A stretch of 64,000 bases of DNA from Linyphia triangularis (GCA_963978545.1 OZ021725.1:91623305-91687304), one strand, 5' to 3'. Counted from the first letter of the stretch, positions 1 to 11,513 are shown. Notes: generated by a model not told the origin, from the letters alone. Translations and numbers: made by a program.

Positions 1-700
1 GCCAAAAAAATTATTTTTGAATAGCTTTATGAGAAGTTGAAATTTTGGAACGAAAGCGCTCAGAAACTGTTTTTAAGTCTTTATTTTACTTAGCATTGCT
101 TCGATTTTGAGTGCTAAAATACTATTTCATGAGCAAATTGATGATCAGAAAGAAATCGGGTGATGACTTTTATTATCCTAGGCAAAAATTGAGGTTAAAA
201 TTCGAAAATTGAGAATTTGAAAATTGCCTAAGGATTGGCAAGTTTAATGTATATTCAAAGGGATATAAAGACTTTTTTTGGCAATAACTGAATTTTGAGT
301 AGTAAAATTTCATTTTAATGTGGAAATCAATTCGGGTGATGATTTCTGTTTCCCTAGCTGTAAAAAGATTGTTAAAGTTTGAAAATTTAGAAGTGTGAAA
401 TTTTTTATACGATTAACATGGGGAAAATTTAAAACGAAACATTTTGAAAGTGCACTTTTTGGACCACCTTTAGACCCACTTCTTATTTAGTTAGTGTTTT
501 AAAATTGAAATTGGAGTTTCTCCTATATATAAGCTTCCATATCACAAACGGGAAAAAATTTTGAAAATTTTACTTTTTGATCAATAATTCATTGAATAGT
601 CCGCCATGTGTTTTCAATGGGGGAATTGTATTGATGAGAAAATTGCTCAAATGCTTTCAAATTGTGAATTTGAGTTGGATATATGTTTTATAGTCATTCT
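1..700 (+). repeat. Unit 0, left-truncated, single B
   Basis: The window opens exactly at the first base of module A; the C module lies outside. Short-allele A (GGCAATAAC) and one B follow before GGTACC at 701. B is B1-like throughout (TTTCTGTTTCCC, GCTTCCATATC, GTATTGATGAG), so the exchange that removed B2 fell very near the B end. A private GTTTTAAAATTGAAATTGG occurs in the B module. Confidence 0.93.
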
Positions 701-880
701 GGTACCAAATTTTAATTAAAAAAAAAGTATTCTAAAAATCAAAAATTCCATTTTTCGTATATCTTGAAATATTTCAGTTTCGAGTGTAATTGAATGGAAG
801 ATTTCATTTTGAACAAATGGTTCCAAATTGTGTTTTTTATTCAAAAACACTTTAAAAATCAAACTAATTTCAAAATTTTG
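701..880 (+). repeat. Module C, reference copy (180 bp)
   Basis: C begins with GGTACC, passes through AATTAAAAAAAA and a CATTTTTCGTATATCTT segment, and ends with CAAAATTTTG just before module A. It occurs once per unit and is the best place to subtype units. Ca has CTTAAAATATTTCAGTTTAG, ATGATTCC and CACTTCAAAAATC. Cb has CTTGAAATATTTCAGTTTCG, ATGGTTCC and CACTTTAAAAATT. Cc resembles Cb but has AAAAATCAAAC. Cd has ATCAGAAATT and ATGGTTTCAA. This reference copy is Cc-like, with a private TTTTGAACAAATGG where other copies have TTTTTAACAAATGG. Confidence 0.92.
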
Positions 881-1200
881 GCCAAAAAAATTATTTTTGA
901 ATAGCTTTATGAGAAGTTGAAATTTTGGAACGAAAGCGCTCAGAAACTGTTTTTAAGTCTTTATTTTACTTAGCATTGTTTCGATTTTGAGTGCTAAAAT
1001 ACTATTTCATGAGCAAATTGATGATCAGAAAGAAATTGGGTGATGACTTTTATTATCCTAGGCAAAAATTAAGGTTAAAATTCGAAAATTGAGAATTTGA
1101 AAATTGCCTTAGGATTGGCAAGTTTAATGTATATTCAAAGGGATATAAAGACTTTTTTTTGTTAATAACTGAATTTTGAGTAGTAAAATTTCATTTTAGT
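881..1200 (+). repeat. Module A, reference copy (long allele, 320 bp)
   Basis: A starts with GCCAAAA (or GCTAAAA in Ca units) and contains the landmarks GAAAGCGCTCAG, TTGATGATCAGAAAG, TTATCCTAGGC, an inverted repeat around TTGCC/GGCAA and CAAAGGGATATAAAGAC. Two main alleles exist. The long allele (GTTAATAAC, with GACCATTTTAAT before TGTGG) is about 320 bp. The short allele (GGCAATAAC, without those 12 bp) is about 307 bp. Long A is mostly followed by a B1 with TTTTTGTTACCC, short A by one with TTTCTGTTTCCC, so the A/B1 junction is inherited as a linked block. Confidence 0.9.
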
Positions 1201-1611
1201 GACCATTTTAATGTGGAAATCAATTCGGGTGATGATTTTTGTTACCCTAGCTGTAAAAAGATTGTAAAAGTTTGAAAATTTAGAAGTGTGAAATTTTTCA
1301 TACGATTAATATGGGGAAAATTTGAAACGAAACATTTTGAAAGTGCACTTTTTGGACCACATTTAGACATACTTCTTATTTAGTTAGTGTTTTTAAATTG
1401 GAATTGGAGTTTCTCCTATATATAAGCTTCCATATCACAAACGGTAAAATTTTTTGAGAATTTTACTTTTTGATCAATAATTCATTGAATAGTCCGCCAT
1501 GTGTTTTCAATGGGGGAATTGTATTGATGAGAAAATTGCTCAAATGCTTTCAAATTGTGAATTTGAGTTGGATATATGTTTTATAGTAATTCTTTTTATA
1601 GTCATTTTATA
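1201..1611 (+). repeat. Module B1, reference copy (411 bp)
   Basis: B is the internally repeated module. It runs from GACCATTTTAATGTGG to TATAGTCATTC plus an 18-19 bp AT tail (TTTTTATAGTCATTTTATA) present only when another B follows. Landmarks in order are CCCTAGCTGTAAAAAG, GTGCACTTTTTGGACCAC, CTTCTTATTTAGTTAGTG, CTCCTATATATAAGCTTC, CACAAACGGG, the A/T tract, TTGATCAA and GTCCGCCATGTG. B1 is usually marked by AATATGGGG, GAAACGAAACATTTTG, GCTTCCATATC, TTTTACTTTTT and GTATTGATGAG. Counting one, two or three B per unit gives 97 complete B modules, plus one cut at the right edge. Confidence 0.92.
1427..1436 (+). promoter_or_regulatory. TATA-box-like element, example copy
   Basis: TATATATAAG sits in each B module behind GAGTTTCTCC and ahead of CTTC and ACAAACGGG. 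It matches an RNA polymerase II TATA box, is in the same place in almost all copies (also 524-533), and is one of the less A/T-homopolymeric spots. Some copies have TATATATGC, TATATCTATGC (units 41, 48) or TATATACGC (unit 40). Promoter activity is inference; an AT-rich repeat makes such strings by chance. Confidence 0.25.
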
Positions 1612-2004
1612 GACCATTTTAACGTGGAAATCAATTCGGGTGATGATTTCTGTTACCCTAGCTGTAAAAAGATTGTAAAAGTTTGAAAATTTAGAAGTGT
1701 GAAATTTTTCATACGATTAACATGGGGAAAATTTAAAACGAAACATATTGAAAGTGCACTTTTTGGACCACCTTTAGACCCACTTCTTATTTAGTTAGTG
1801 TTTTAAAATTGGAATTAGAGTTTCTCCTATATATAAGCTTCAATATCACAAACGGGAAAATTTTTTGAAAATTTTAGTTTTTGATCAATAATTCATTGAA
1901 TAGTCCGCCATTTGTTTTCAATGGGGGAATTGTATTTTTGAGAAAATTGCTCAAATGCTTTCAAATTGTGAATTTGAGTTGGATATATGTTTTATAGTCA
2001 TTCT
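1612..2004 (+). repeat. Module B2, reference copy (393 bp, tail-less)
   Basis: This is the B copy that precedes module C; the junction reads CATTCTGGTACC. It lacks the 18-bp tail of B1, which explains 393 versus 411 bp. B2 is usually marked by TTTCTGTTACCC, AACATGGGG, AAAACGAAACATATTG, GCTTCAATATC, TTTTAGTTTTT and GTATTTTTGAG. The markers are position-locked in most units. Exceptions mark recombination: GTATTGATGAG directly before C in units 0 and 40, and GTATTTTTGAG in B1 of units 3 and 4. Confidence 0.9.
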
Positions 2005-3294
2005 GGTACCAAATTTTAATTAAAAAAAAGTATTCTAAAAATCAAAAATTCCATTTTTCGTATATCTTAAAATATTTCAGTTTAGAGTGTAATTGAATGG
2101 AAGATTTCATTTTTAACATATGATTCCAAATTGTGTTTTTTATTCAAAAACACTTCAAAAATCAAACTAATTTCAAAATTTTGGCTAAAAATATTATTTT
2201 TGAATAACTTTATGAGAAGTTGAAATTTTGGAACGAAAGCGCTCAGAAACTGTTTTTAAGTCTTTATTTTACTTAGCATTGCTTCGATTTTGAGTGCTAA
2301 AATACTATTTCATGAGCAAATTGATGATCAGAAAGAAATCGGGTGATGACTTTTATTATCCTAGGCAAAAATTGAGGTTAAAATTCGAAAATTGAGAATT
2401 TGAAAATTGCCTAAGGATTGGCAAGTTTAATGTATATTCAAAGGGATATAAAGACTTTTTTTGGCAATAACTGAATTTTGAGTAGTAAAATTTCATTTTA
2501 ATGTGGAAATCAATTCGGGTGATGATTTCTGTTTCCCTAGCTGTAAAAAGATTGTAAAAGTTGGAAAATTTAGAAGTGTGAAATTTTTCATACGATTAAT
2601 ATGGGGAAAATTTGAAACGAAACATTTTGAAAGTGCACTTTTTGGACCACATTTATACCCACTTCTTATTTAGTTAGTGTTTTAAAATTGGAATTGGAGT
2701 TTCTCCTATATATATGCTTCAATATCACAAACGGGAAAATTTTTTGAAAATTTTACTTTTTGATCAATAATTCATTGAATAGTCCGCCATGTGTTTTCAA
2801 TGGGGGAATTGTATTGATGAGAAAATTGCTCAAATGCTTTCAAATTGTGAATTTGTGTTGGATATATGTTTTATAGTCATTCTTTTTATAGTCATTTTAT
2901 AGACCATTTTAATGTGGAAATCAATTCGGGTGATGATTTCTGTTACCCTAGCTGTAAAAAGATTGTTAAAGTTTGAAAATTTAGAAGTGTGAAATTTTTC
3001 ATACGATTAACAAGGGGAAAATTTAAAACGAAACATTTTGAAAGTCCACTTTTTGGACCACCTTTAGACCCACTTCTTATTTAGTTAGTGTTTTAAAATT
3101 GGAATTAGAGTTTCTCCTATATATAAGCTTCAATATCACAAACGGGAAAATTTTTTGAAAATTTTAGTTTTTGATCAATAATTCATTGAATAGTCCGCCA
3201 TTTGTTTTCAATGGGGGAATTGTATTTTTGAGAAAATTGCTCAAATGCTTTCAAATTGTGAATTTGAGTTGGATATATGTTTTATAGTCATTCT
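2005..3294 (+). repeat. Unit 2, C-A-B-B, Ca, 1290 bp
   Basis: Ca with TTTTAACATATGATTCC, then short A. B1 carries GTTGGAAAATTTAG, ACATTTATACCC (private), TATATATGCTTC (the HindIII-type AAGCTT is lost) and AATTTGTGTTGG. B2 has AACAAGGGG and AAAGTCCAC, markers that elsewhere occur in B1 of units 17, 31, 33 and 35. Confidence 0.93.
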
Positions 3295-4597
3295 GGTACC
3301 AAATTTTAATTAAAAAAAAGTATTCTAAAAATCAAAAATTCCATTTTTCGTATATCTTAAAATATTTCAGTTTAGAGTGTAATTGAATGGAAGATTTCAT
3401 TTTTAACATATGATTCCAAATTGTGTTTTTTATTCAAAAACACTTCAAAAATCAAACTAATTTCAAAATTTTGGCTAAAAATATTATTTTTGAATAACTT
3501 TATGAGAAGTTGAAATTTTGGAACGAAAGCGCTCAGAAACTGTTTTTAAGTCTTTATTTTACTTAGCATTGCTTCGATTTTGAGTGCTAAAATACTATTT
3601 CATGAGCAAATTGATGATCAGAAAGAAATCGGGTGATGACTTTTATTATCCTAGGCAAAAATTGAGGTTAAAATTCGAAAATTGAGAATTTGAAAATTGC
3701 CTAAGGATTGGCAAGTTTAATGTATATTCAAAGGGATATAAAGACTTTTTTTTGTTAATAACTGAATTTTGAGTAGTAAAATTTCATTTTAATGACCATT
3801 TTAATGTGGAAATCAATTCGTTTGATGATTTTTGTTACCCTAGCTGTAAAAAGATTGTAAAAGTTTGAAAATTTAGAAATGTGAAATTTTTCATACGATT
3901 AATATGGGGAAAATTTGAAACGAAACATTTTAAAAGTGCACTTTTTGGACCACATTTAGACCCACTTTTTATTTAGTTAGTGTTTTAAAATTGGAATTGG
4001 AGTTTCTCCTATATATAAGCTTCCATATCACAAACGGGAAAAATTTTTGAAAATTTTACTTTTTGATCAATAATTCATTGAATAGTCCGCCATGTGTTTT
4101 CAATGGGGGAATTGTATTTTTGAGAAAATTGCTCAAATGCTTTCAAATTGTGAATTTGTGTTGGATATATGTTTTATAGTCATTCTTTTTATAGTCATTT
4201 TATAGACCATTTTAATGTGGAAATCAATTCGGGTGATGATTTCTGTTACCCTAGCTGTAAAAAGATTGTTAAAGTTTGAAAATTTAGAAGTGTGAAATTT
4301 TTCATACGATTAACAAGGGGAAAATTTAAAACGAAACATTTTGAAAGTCCACTTTTTGGACCACCTTTAGACCCACTTCTTATTTAGTTAGTGTTTTAAA
4401 ATTGGAATTAGAGTTTCTCCTATATATAAGCTTCAATATCACAAACGGGAAAATTTTTTGAAAATTTTAGTTTTTGATCAATAATTCATTGAATAGTCCG
4501 CCATTTGTTTTCAATGGGGGAATTGTATTTTTGAGAAAATTGCTCAAATGCTTTCAAATTGTGAATTTGAGTTGGATATATGTTTTATAGTCATTCT
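3295..4597 (+). repeat. Unit 3, C-A-B-B, Ca, 1303 bp
   Basis: Ca and long A. B1 has a TTCGTTTGATG change of the usual TTCGGGTGATG, plus GAAATGTG, CATTTTAAAAGTGC and CCCACTTTTTATTTAG. B1 unusually ends GTATTTTTGAG. B2 has AAAGTCCAC as in unit 2. C, A and most of B1 match unit 4 at an offset of 1303 bp. Confidence 0.93.
3785..3806 (+). repeat. 10-bp direct repeat at the A/B junction (source of the 12-bp indel)
   Basis: CATTTTAATG occurs twice, at 3785-3794 and 3797-3806, separated by AC. Units with the short A allele have one copy only (for example 2494-2503). Loss or gain of 12 bp between these repeats accounts for most of the 13-bp spacing difference between 1290/1291-bp and 1303/1304-bp units. 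Confidence 0.85.
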
Positions 4598-5900
4598 GGT
4601 ACCAAATTTTAATTAAAAAAAAGTATTCTAAAAATCAAAAATTCCATTTTTCGTATATCTTAAAATATTTCAGTTTAGAGTGTAATTGAATGGAAGATTT
4701 CATTTTTAACATATGATTCCAAATTGTGTTTTTTATTCAAAAACACTTCAAAAATCAAACTAATTTCAAAATTTTGGCTAAAAATATTATTTTTGAATAA
4801 CTTTATGAGAAGTTGAAATTTTGGAACGAAAGCGCTCAGAAACTGTTTTTAAGTCTTTATTTTACTTAGCATTGCTTCGATTTTGAGTGCTAAAATACTA
4901 TTTCATGAGCAAATTGATGATCAGAAAGAAATCGGGTGATGACTTTTATTATCCTAGGCAAAAATTGAGGTTAAAATTCGAAAATTGAGAATTTGAAAAT
5001 TGCCTAAGGATTGGCAAGTTTAATGTATATTCAAAGGGATATAAAGACTTTTTTTTGTTAATAACTGAATTTTGAGTAGTAAAATTTCATTTTAATGACC
5101 ATTTTAATGTGGAAATCAATTCGTTTGATGATTTTTGTTACCCTAGCTGTAAAAAGATTGTAAAAGTTTGAAAATTTAGAAATGTGAAATTTTTCATACG
5201 ATTAATATGGGGAAAATTTGAAACGAAACATTTTAAAAGTGCACTTTTTGGACCACATTTAGACCCACTTTTTATTTAGTTAGTGTTTTAAAATTGGAAT
5301 TGGAGTTTCTCCTATATATAAGCTTCCATATCACAAACGGGAAAAATTTTTGAAAATTTTACTTTTTGATCAATAATTCATTGAATAGTCCGCCATGTGT
5401 TTTCAATGGGGGAATTGTATTTTTGAGAAAATTGCTCAAATGCTTTCAAATTGTGAATTTGAGTTGGATATATGTTTTATAGTCATTCTTTTTATAGTCA
5501 TTTTATAGACCATTTTAATGTGGAAATCAATTCGGGTGATGATTTCTGTTACCCTAGCTGTAAAAAGATTGTAAAAGTTTATAAATTTAGAAGTGTGAAA
5601 TTTTTGATACGATTAACATGGGGAAAATTTAAAACGAAACATATTGAAAGTGCACTTTTTGGACCACCTTTAGACCCACTTCTTATTTAGTTAGTGTTTT
5701 AAAATTGGAATTAGAGTTTCTCCTATATATAAGCTTCAATATCACAAACGGGAAAATTTTTTGAAAATTTTAGTTTTTGATCAATATTTCATTGAATAGT
5801 CCGCCATGTGTTTTCAATGGGGGAATTGTATTTTTGAGAAAATTGCTCAAATGCTTTCAAATTGTGAATTTGAGTTGGATATATGTTTTATAGTCATTCT
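4598..5900 (+). repeat. Unit 4, C-A-B-B, Ca, 1303 bp
   Basis: Tandem copy of unit 3 up to about the end of B1 (TTCGTTTGATG, CATTTTAAAAGTGC). B2 then diverges: GTTTATAAATTTAG and a private TTTTTGATACG replace the unit 3 markers, and the tract TTGATCAATATTTC appears. The duplication breakpoint therefore lies near the B1/B2 junction, about 5450. Confidence 0.93.
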
Positions 5901-7204
5901 GGTACCAAATTTTAATTAAAAAAAAAGTATTCTAAAAATCAAAAATTCCATTTTTCGTATATCTTGAAATATTTCAGTTTCGAGTGTAATTGAATGGAAG
6001 ATTTCATTTTTAACAAATGGTTCCAAATTGTGTTTTTTATTCAAAAACACTTTAAAAATTAAACTAATTTCAAAATTTTGGCCAAAATAATTATTTTTGA
6101 ATAGCTTTATGAGAAGTTGAAATTTTGGAATGAAAGCGCTCAGAAACTGTTTTTAAGTCTTTATTTTACTTAGCATTGCTTCGATTTTGAGTGCTAAAAT
6201 ACTATTTCATGAGCAAATTGATGATCAGAAAGAAATCGGGTGATGACTTTTATTATCCTAGGCAAAAATTGAGGTTAAAATTCGAAAATTGAGAATTTGA
6301 AAATTGCCTAAGGATTGGCAAGTTTAATGTATATTCAAAGGGATATAAAGACTTTTTTTTGTTAATAACTGAATTTTGAGTAGTAAAATTTCATTTTAGT
6401 GACCATTTTAATGTGGAAATCAATTCGGGTGATGATTTTTGTTACCCTAGCTGTAAAAAGATTGTAAAAGTTTTAAAATTTAGAAGTGTGAAATTTTTCA
6501 TACGATTAATATGGGGAAAATTTGAAACGAAACATTTTGAAAGTGCACTTTTTGGACCACATTTAGACATACTTCTTATTTAGTTAGTGTTTTTAAATTG
6601 GAATTGCAGTTTCTCCTATATATAAGCTTCCATATCACAAACGGGAAAAAAATTTGAGAATTTTACTTTTTGATCAATAATTCATTGAATAGTCCGCCAT
6701 GTGTTTTCAATGGGGGAATTGTATTGATGAGAAAATTGCTCAAATGCTTTCAAATTGTGAATTTGAGTTGGATATATGTTTTATAGTAATTCTTTTTATA
6801 GTCATTTTATAGACCATTTTAATGTGGAAATCAATTCGGGTGATGATTTCTGTTACCCTAGCTGTAAAAAGATTGTAAAAGTTTGAAAATTTAGAAGTGT
6901 GAAATTTTTTATACGATTAACATGGGGAAAATTTAAAACGAAACATATTGAAAGTGCACTTTTTGGACCACCTTTAGACCCACTTCTTATTTAGTTAGTG
7001 TTTTAAAATTGGAATTAGAGTTTCTCCTATATATAAGCTTCAATATCACAAACGGGAAAAATTTTTGAAAATTTTAGTTTTTGATCAATATTTCATTGAA
7101 TAGTCCGCCATGTGTTTTCAATGGGGGAATTGTATTTTTGAGAAAATTGCTCAAATGCTTTCAAATTGTGAATTTGAGTTGGATATATGTTTGATAGTCA
7201 TTCT
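5901..7204 (+). repeat. Unit 5, C-A-B-B, Cb, 1304 bp
   Basis: First Cb unit. GGAATGAAAGCG replaces GGAACGAAAGCG. Long A with CATTTTAGTGACC. B1 has GTTTTAAAATTTAG, ACATTTAGACATAC, GAATTGCAGTTTC and an A7T3 tract. B2 ends with TGTTTGATAGTC (private) before C. Confidence 0.93.
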
Positions 7205-8508
7205 GGTACCAAATTTTAATTAAAAAAAAAGTATTCTAAAAATCAAAAATTCCATTTTTCGTATATCTTGAAATATTTCAGTTTCGAGTGTAATTGAATG
7301 GAAGATTTCATTTTTAACAAATGGTTCCAAATTGTGTTTTTTATTCAAAAACACTTTAAAAATTACACTAATTTCAAAATTTTGGCCAAAATAATTATTT
7401 TTGAATAGCTTTATGAGAAGTTGAAATTTTGGAATGAAAGCGTTCAGAAACTGTTTTTAAGTCTTTATTTTACTTAGCATTGCTTCGATTTTGAGTGCTA
7501 AAATACTATTTCATGAGCAAATTGATGATCAGAAAGAAATCGGGTGATGACTTTTATTATCCTAGGCAAAAATTGAGGTTAAAATTCGAAAATTGAGAAT
7601 TTGAAAATTGCCTAAGGATTGGCAAGTTTAATGTATATTCAAAGGGATATAAAGACTTTTTTTTGTTAATAACTGAATTTTGAGTAGTAAAATTTCATTT
7701 TAGTGACCATTTTAATGTGGAAATCAATTCGGGTGATGATTTTTGTTACCCTAGCTGTAAAAAGATTGTAAAAGTTTGAAAATTTAGAAGTGTGAAATTT
7801 TTCATACGATTAATATGGGGAAAATTTGAAACGAAACATTTTGAAAGTGCACTTTTTGGACCACATTTAGACATACTTCTTATTTAGTTAGTGTTTTTAA
7901 ATTGGAATTGGAGTTTCTCCTATATATAAGCTTCCATATCACAAACGGTACAATTTTTTGAGAATTTTACTTTTTGATCAATAATTCATTGAATAGTCCG
8001 CCATGTGTTTTCAATGGGGGAATTGTATTGATGAGAAAATTGCTCAAATGCTTTCGAATTGTGAATTTGAGTTGGATATATGTTTTATAGTAATTCTTTT
8101 TATAGTCATTTTATAGACCATTTTAACGTGGAAATCAATTCGGGTGATGATTTCTGTTACCCTAGCTGTAAAAAGATTGTAAAAGTTATAAAATTTAGAA
8201 GTGTGAAATTTTTCATACCATTAACATGGGGAAAGTTTAAAACGAAACATTTTGAAAGTGCACTTTTTGGACCACCTTTAGACCCACTTCTTATTTAGTA
8301 AGTGCTTTAAAATTGGAATTAGAGTTTCTCCTATATATAAGCTTCAATATCACAAACGGGAAAAAATTTTGAAAATTTTATTTTTTGATCAATAATTCAT
8401 TGAATAGTCCGCCATGTGTTTTCAATGGGGGAATTGTATTTTTGAGAAAATTGCTCAAATGCTTTCAAATTGTGAATTTGAGTTGGATATATGTTTTATA
8501 GTCATTCT
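7205..8508 (+). repeat. Unit 6, C-A-B-B, Cb, 1304 bp
   Basis: C ends with AAATTACACTAAT and A has GAAAGCGTTCAG; the pair recurs in units 13 and 16. B1 has AACGGTACAATT and a private CTTTCGAATTG. B2 starts TTTTAACGTGG and holds private changes GTTATAAAATTT, CATACCATTAAC and TAGTAAGTGCTTT. Confidence 0.93.
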
Positions 8509-10210
8509 GGTACCAAATTTTAATTAAAAAAAATGTATTCTAAAAATCAAAAATTCCATTTTTCGTATATCTTGAAATATTTCAGTTTCGAGTGTAATTG
8601 AATGGAAGATTTCATTTTTAACAAATGGTTCCAAATTGTGTTTTTTATTCAAAAACACTTTAAAAATTAAACTAATTTCAAAATTTTGGCCAAAATAATT
8701 ATTTTTGAATAGCTTTATGAGAAGTTGAAAATTTGGAATGAAAGCGCTCAGAAACTGTTTTTAAGTCTTTATTTTACTTAGCATTGCTTCGATTTTGAGT
8801 GCTAAAATACTATCTCATGAGCAAATTGATGATCAGAAAGAAATCGGGTGATGACTTTTATTATCCTAGGTAAAAATTGAGGTTAAAATTCGAAAATTGA
8901 GAATTTGAAAATTGCCTAAGGATTGGCAAGTTTAATGTATATTCAAAGGGATATAAAGACTTTTTTTGGCAATAACTGAATTTTGAGTAGTAAAATTTCA
9001 TTTTAATGTGGAAATCAATTCGGGTGATGATTTCTGTTTCCCTAGCTGTAAAAAGATTGTAAAAGTTGGAAAATTTAGAAGTGTGAAATTTTTCATACGA
9101 TAAATATGGGGAAAATTTGAAACGAAACATTTTGAAAGTGCACTTTTTGGACCACCTTTAGACCCACTTCTTATTTAGTTAGTGTTTTAAAATTGGAATT
9201 GGAGTTTCTCCTATATATATGCTTCAATATCACAAACGGGAAAATTTTTTGAAAATTTTACTTTTTGAACAATAATTCATTGAATAGTCCGCCATGTGTT
9301 TTCAATGGGGGAATTGTATTGATGAGAAAATTGCTCAAATGCTTTCAAATTGTGAATTTGTGTTGGATATATGTTTTATAGTCATTCTTTTTATAGTCAT
9401 TTTATAGACCATTTTAATGTGGAAATCAATTCGGGTGATGATTTCTGTTACCCTAGCTGTAAAAAGGTTGTTAAAGTTTGAAAATTTAGAAGTGTGAAAT
9501 TTTTCATACGATTAACAAGGGGAAAATTTAAAACGAAACATTTTGAAAGTCCACTTTTTGGACAACCTTTAGACCCACTTCTTATTTAGTTAGTGTTTTA
9601 AAATTGGAATTGGAGTTTCTCCTATATATAAGCTTCCATATCACAAACGGGAAAAAATTTTGAAAATTTTACCTTTTGATCAATAATTCATTGAATAGTC
9701 CGCCATGTGTTTTAAATGGGGGAATTGTATTGATGAGAAAATTGCTCAAATGCTTTCAAATTGTGAATTTGTGTTGGATATATGTTTTATAGTCATTCTT
9801 TTTATAGTCATTTTATAGACCATTTTAATGTGGAAATCAATTCGGGTGATGATTTCTGTTACCCTAGCTGTAAAAAGATTGTAAAAGTTTGAAAATTTAG
9901 AAGTGTGAAATTTTTCATACGATTAACATGGGGAAAATTTAAAACGAAACATATTGAAAGTGCACTTTTTGGACCACCTTTAGACCCACTTCTTATTTAG
10001 TTAGTGTTTTAAAATTGGAATTAGAGTTTCTCCTATATATAAGCTTCAATATCACAAACGGGAAAATTTTTTGAAAATTTTAGTTTTTGATCAATAATTC
10101 ATTGAATAGTCCGCCATTTGTTTTCAATGGGGGAATTGTATTTTTGAGAAAATTGCTCAAATGCTTTCAAATTGTGAATTTGAGTTGGATATATGTTTTA
10201 TAGTCATTCT
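8509..10210 (+). repeat. Unit 7, C-A-B-B-B, Cb, 1702 bp
   Basis: Three B modules (internal junctions near 9400 and 9810). Short A with private CTATCTCATGAGC and CCTAGGTAAAAATT. First B has GTTGGAAAATTTAG. The middle B starts B2-like (AACAAGGGG, AAAGTCCAC, GACAACCTTTAG) and ends B1-like (GCTTCCATATC, GTATTGATGAG). The last B is a normal B2. Unit 9 is its close copy. Confidence 0.93.
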
Positions 10211-11513
10211 GGTACCAAATTTTAATTAAAAAAAAGTATTCTAAAAATCAAAAATTCCATTTTTCGTATATCTTAAAATATTTCAGTTTAGAGTGTAATT
10301 GAATGGAAGATTTCATTTTTAACATATGATTCCAAATTGTGTTTTTTATTCAAAAACACTTCAAAAATCAAACTAATTTCAAAATTTTGGCTAAAAATAT
10401 TATTTTTGAATAACTTTATGAGAAGTTGAAATTTTGGAACGAAAGCGCTCAGAAACTGTTTTTAAGTCTTTATTTTACTTAGCATTGCTTCGATTTTGAG
10501 TGCTAAAATACTATTTCATGAGCAAATTGATGATCAGAAAGAAATCGGGTGATGACTTTTATTATCCTAGGCAAAAATTGAGGTTAAAATTCGAAAATTG
10601 AGAATTTGAAAATTGCCTAAGGATTGGCAAGTTTAATGTATATTCAAAGGGATATAAAGACTTTTTTTTGTTAATAACTGAATTTTGAGTAGTAAAATTT
10701 CATTTTAATGACCATTTTAATGTGGAAATCAATTCGTTTGATGATTTTTGTTACCCTAGCTGTAAAAAGATTTAAAAGTTTGAAAATTTAGAAATGTGAA
10801 ATTTTTCATACGATTAATATGGGGAAAATTTGAAACGAAACATTTTGAAAGTGCACTTTTTGGACCACATTTAGACATACTTCTTATTTAGTTAGTGTTT
10901 TAAAATTGGAATTGCAGTTTCTCCTATATATAAGCTTCCATATCACAAACGGGAAAAAAATTTTGAGAATTTTACTTTTTGATCAATAATTCATTGAATA
11001 GTCCGCCATGTGTTTTCAATGGGGGAATTGTATTGATGAGAAAATTGCTCAAATGCTTTCAAATTGTGAATTTGAGTTGGATATATGTTTTATAGTCATT
11101 CTTTTTATAGTCATTTTATAGACCATTTTAATGTGGAAATCAATTCGGGTGATGATTTCTGTTACCCTAGCTGTAAAAAGATTGTAAAAGTTTGAAAATT
11201 TAGAAGTGTGAAATTTTTCATACGATTAACATGGGGAAAATTTAAAACGAAACATATTGAAAGTGCACTTTTTGGACCACCTTTAGACCCACTTCTTATT
11301 TAGTTAGTGTTTTAAAATTGGAATTAGAGTTTCTCCTATATATAAGCTTCAATATCACAAACGGGAAAATTTTTTGAAAATTTTAGTTTTTGATCAATAT
11401 TTCATTGAATAGTCCGCCATGTGTTTTCAATGGGGGAATTGTATTTTTGAGAAAATTGCTCAAATGCTTTCAAATTGTGAATTTGAGTTGGATATATGTT
11501 TTATAGTCATTCT
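10211..11513 (+). repeat. Unit 8, C-A-B-B, Ca, 1303 bp
   Basis: Ca and long A with TTCGTTTGATG as in units 3, 4 and 10. B1 has a 1-bp deletion (AAGATTTAAAAG), ACATTTAGACATAC, GAATTGCAG and an 11-bp A7T4 tract. B2 is standard, with TTGATCAATATTTC. Confidence 0.93.

Larger units (their letters stand above)
701..2004 (+). repeat. Unit 1, C-A-B-B, Cc-like, 1304 bp
   Basis: Long A with CATTTTAGTGACC instead of the usual TTTTAATGACC, and TAGCATTGTTTCG. B1 has ACATTTAGACATAC and a private AACGGTAAAATT tract; B2 starts with TTTTAACGTGG and has CCGCCATTTG. The TAGTAATTC tail and AACGTGG are shared with unit 6, suggesting exchange between these neighbours. Confidence 0.93.

Noticed and set aside
531..552. 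True CENP-B box
   Set aside because: The 17-bp pattern TTCG-N4-A-N2-CGGG is not met; the first half lacks TTCG and the spacing is 3 bp too long.
8861..9130. Longest minus-strand open frame, 89 codons, in unit 7
   Set aside because: It exists through private substitutions in unit 7 (such as CGATAAATATGG); sister units are closed. Not a gene.
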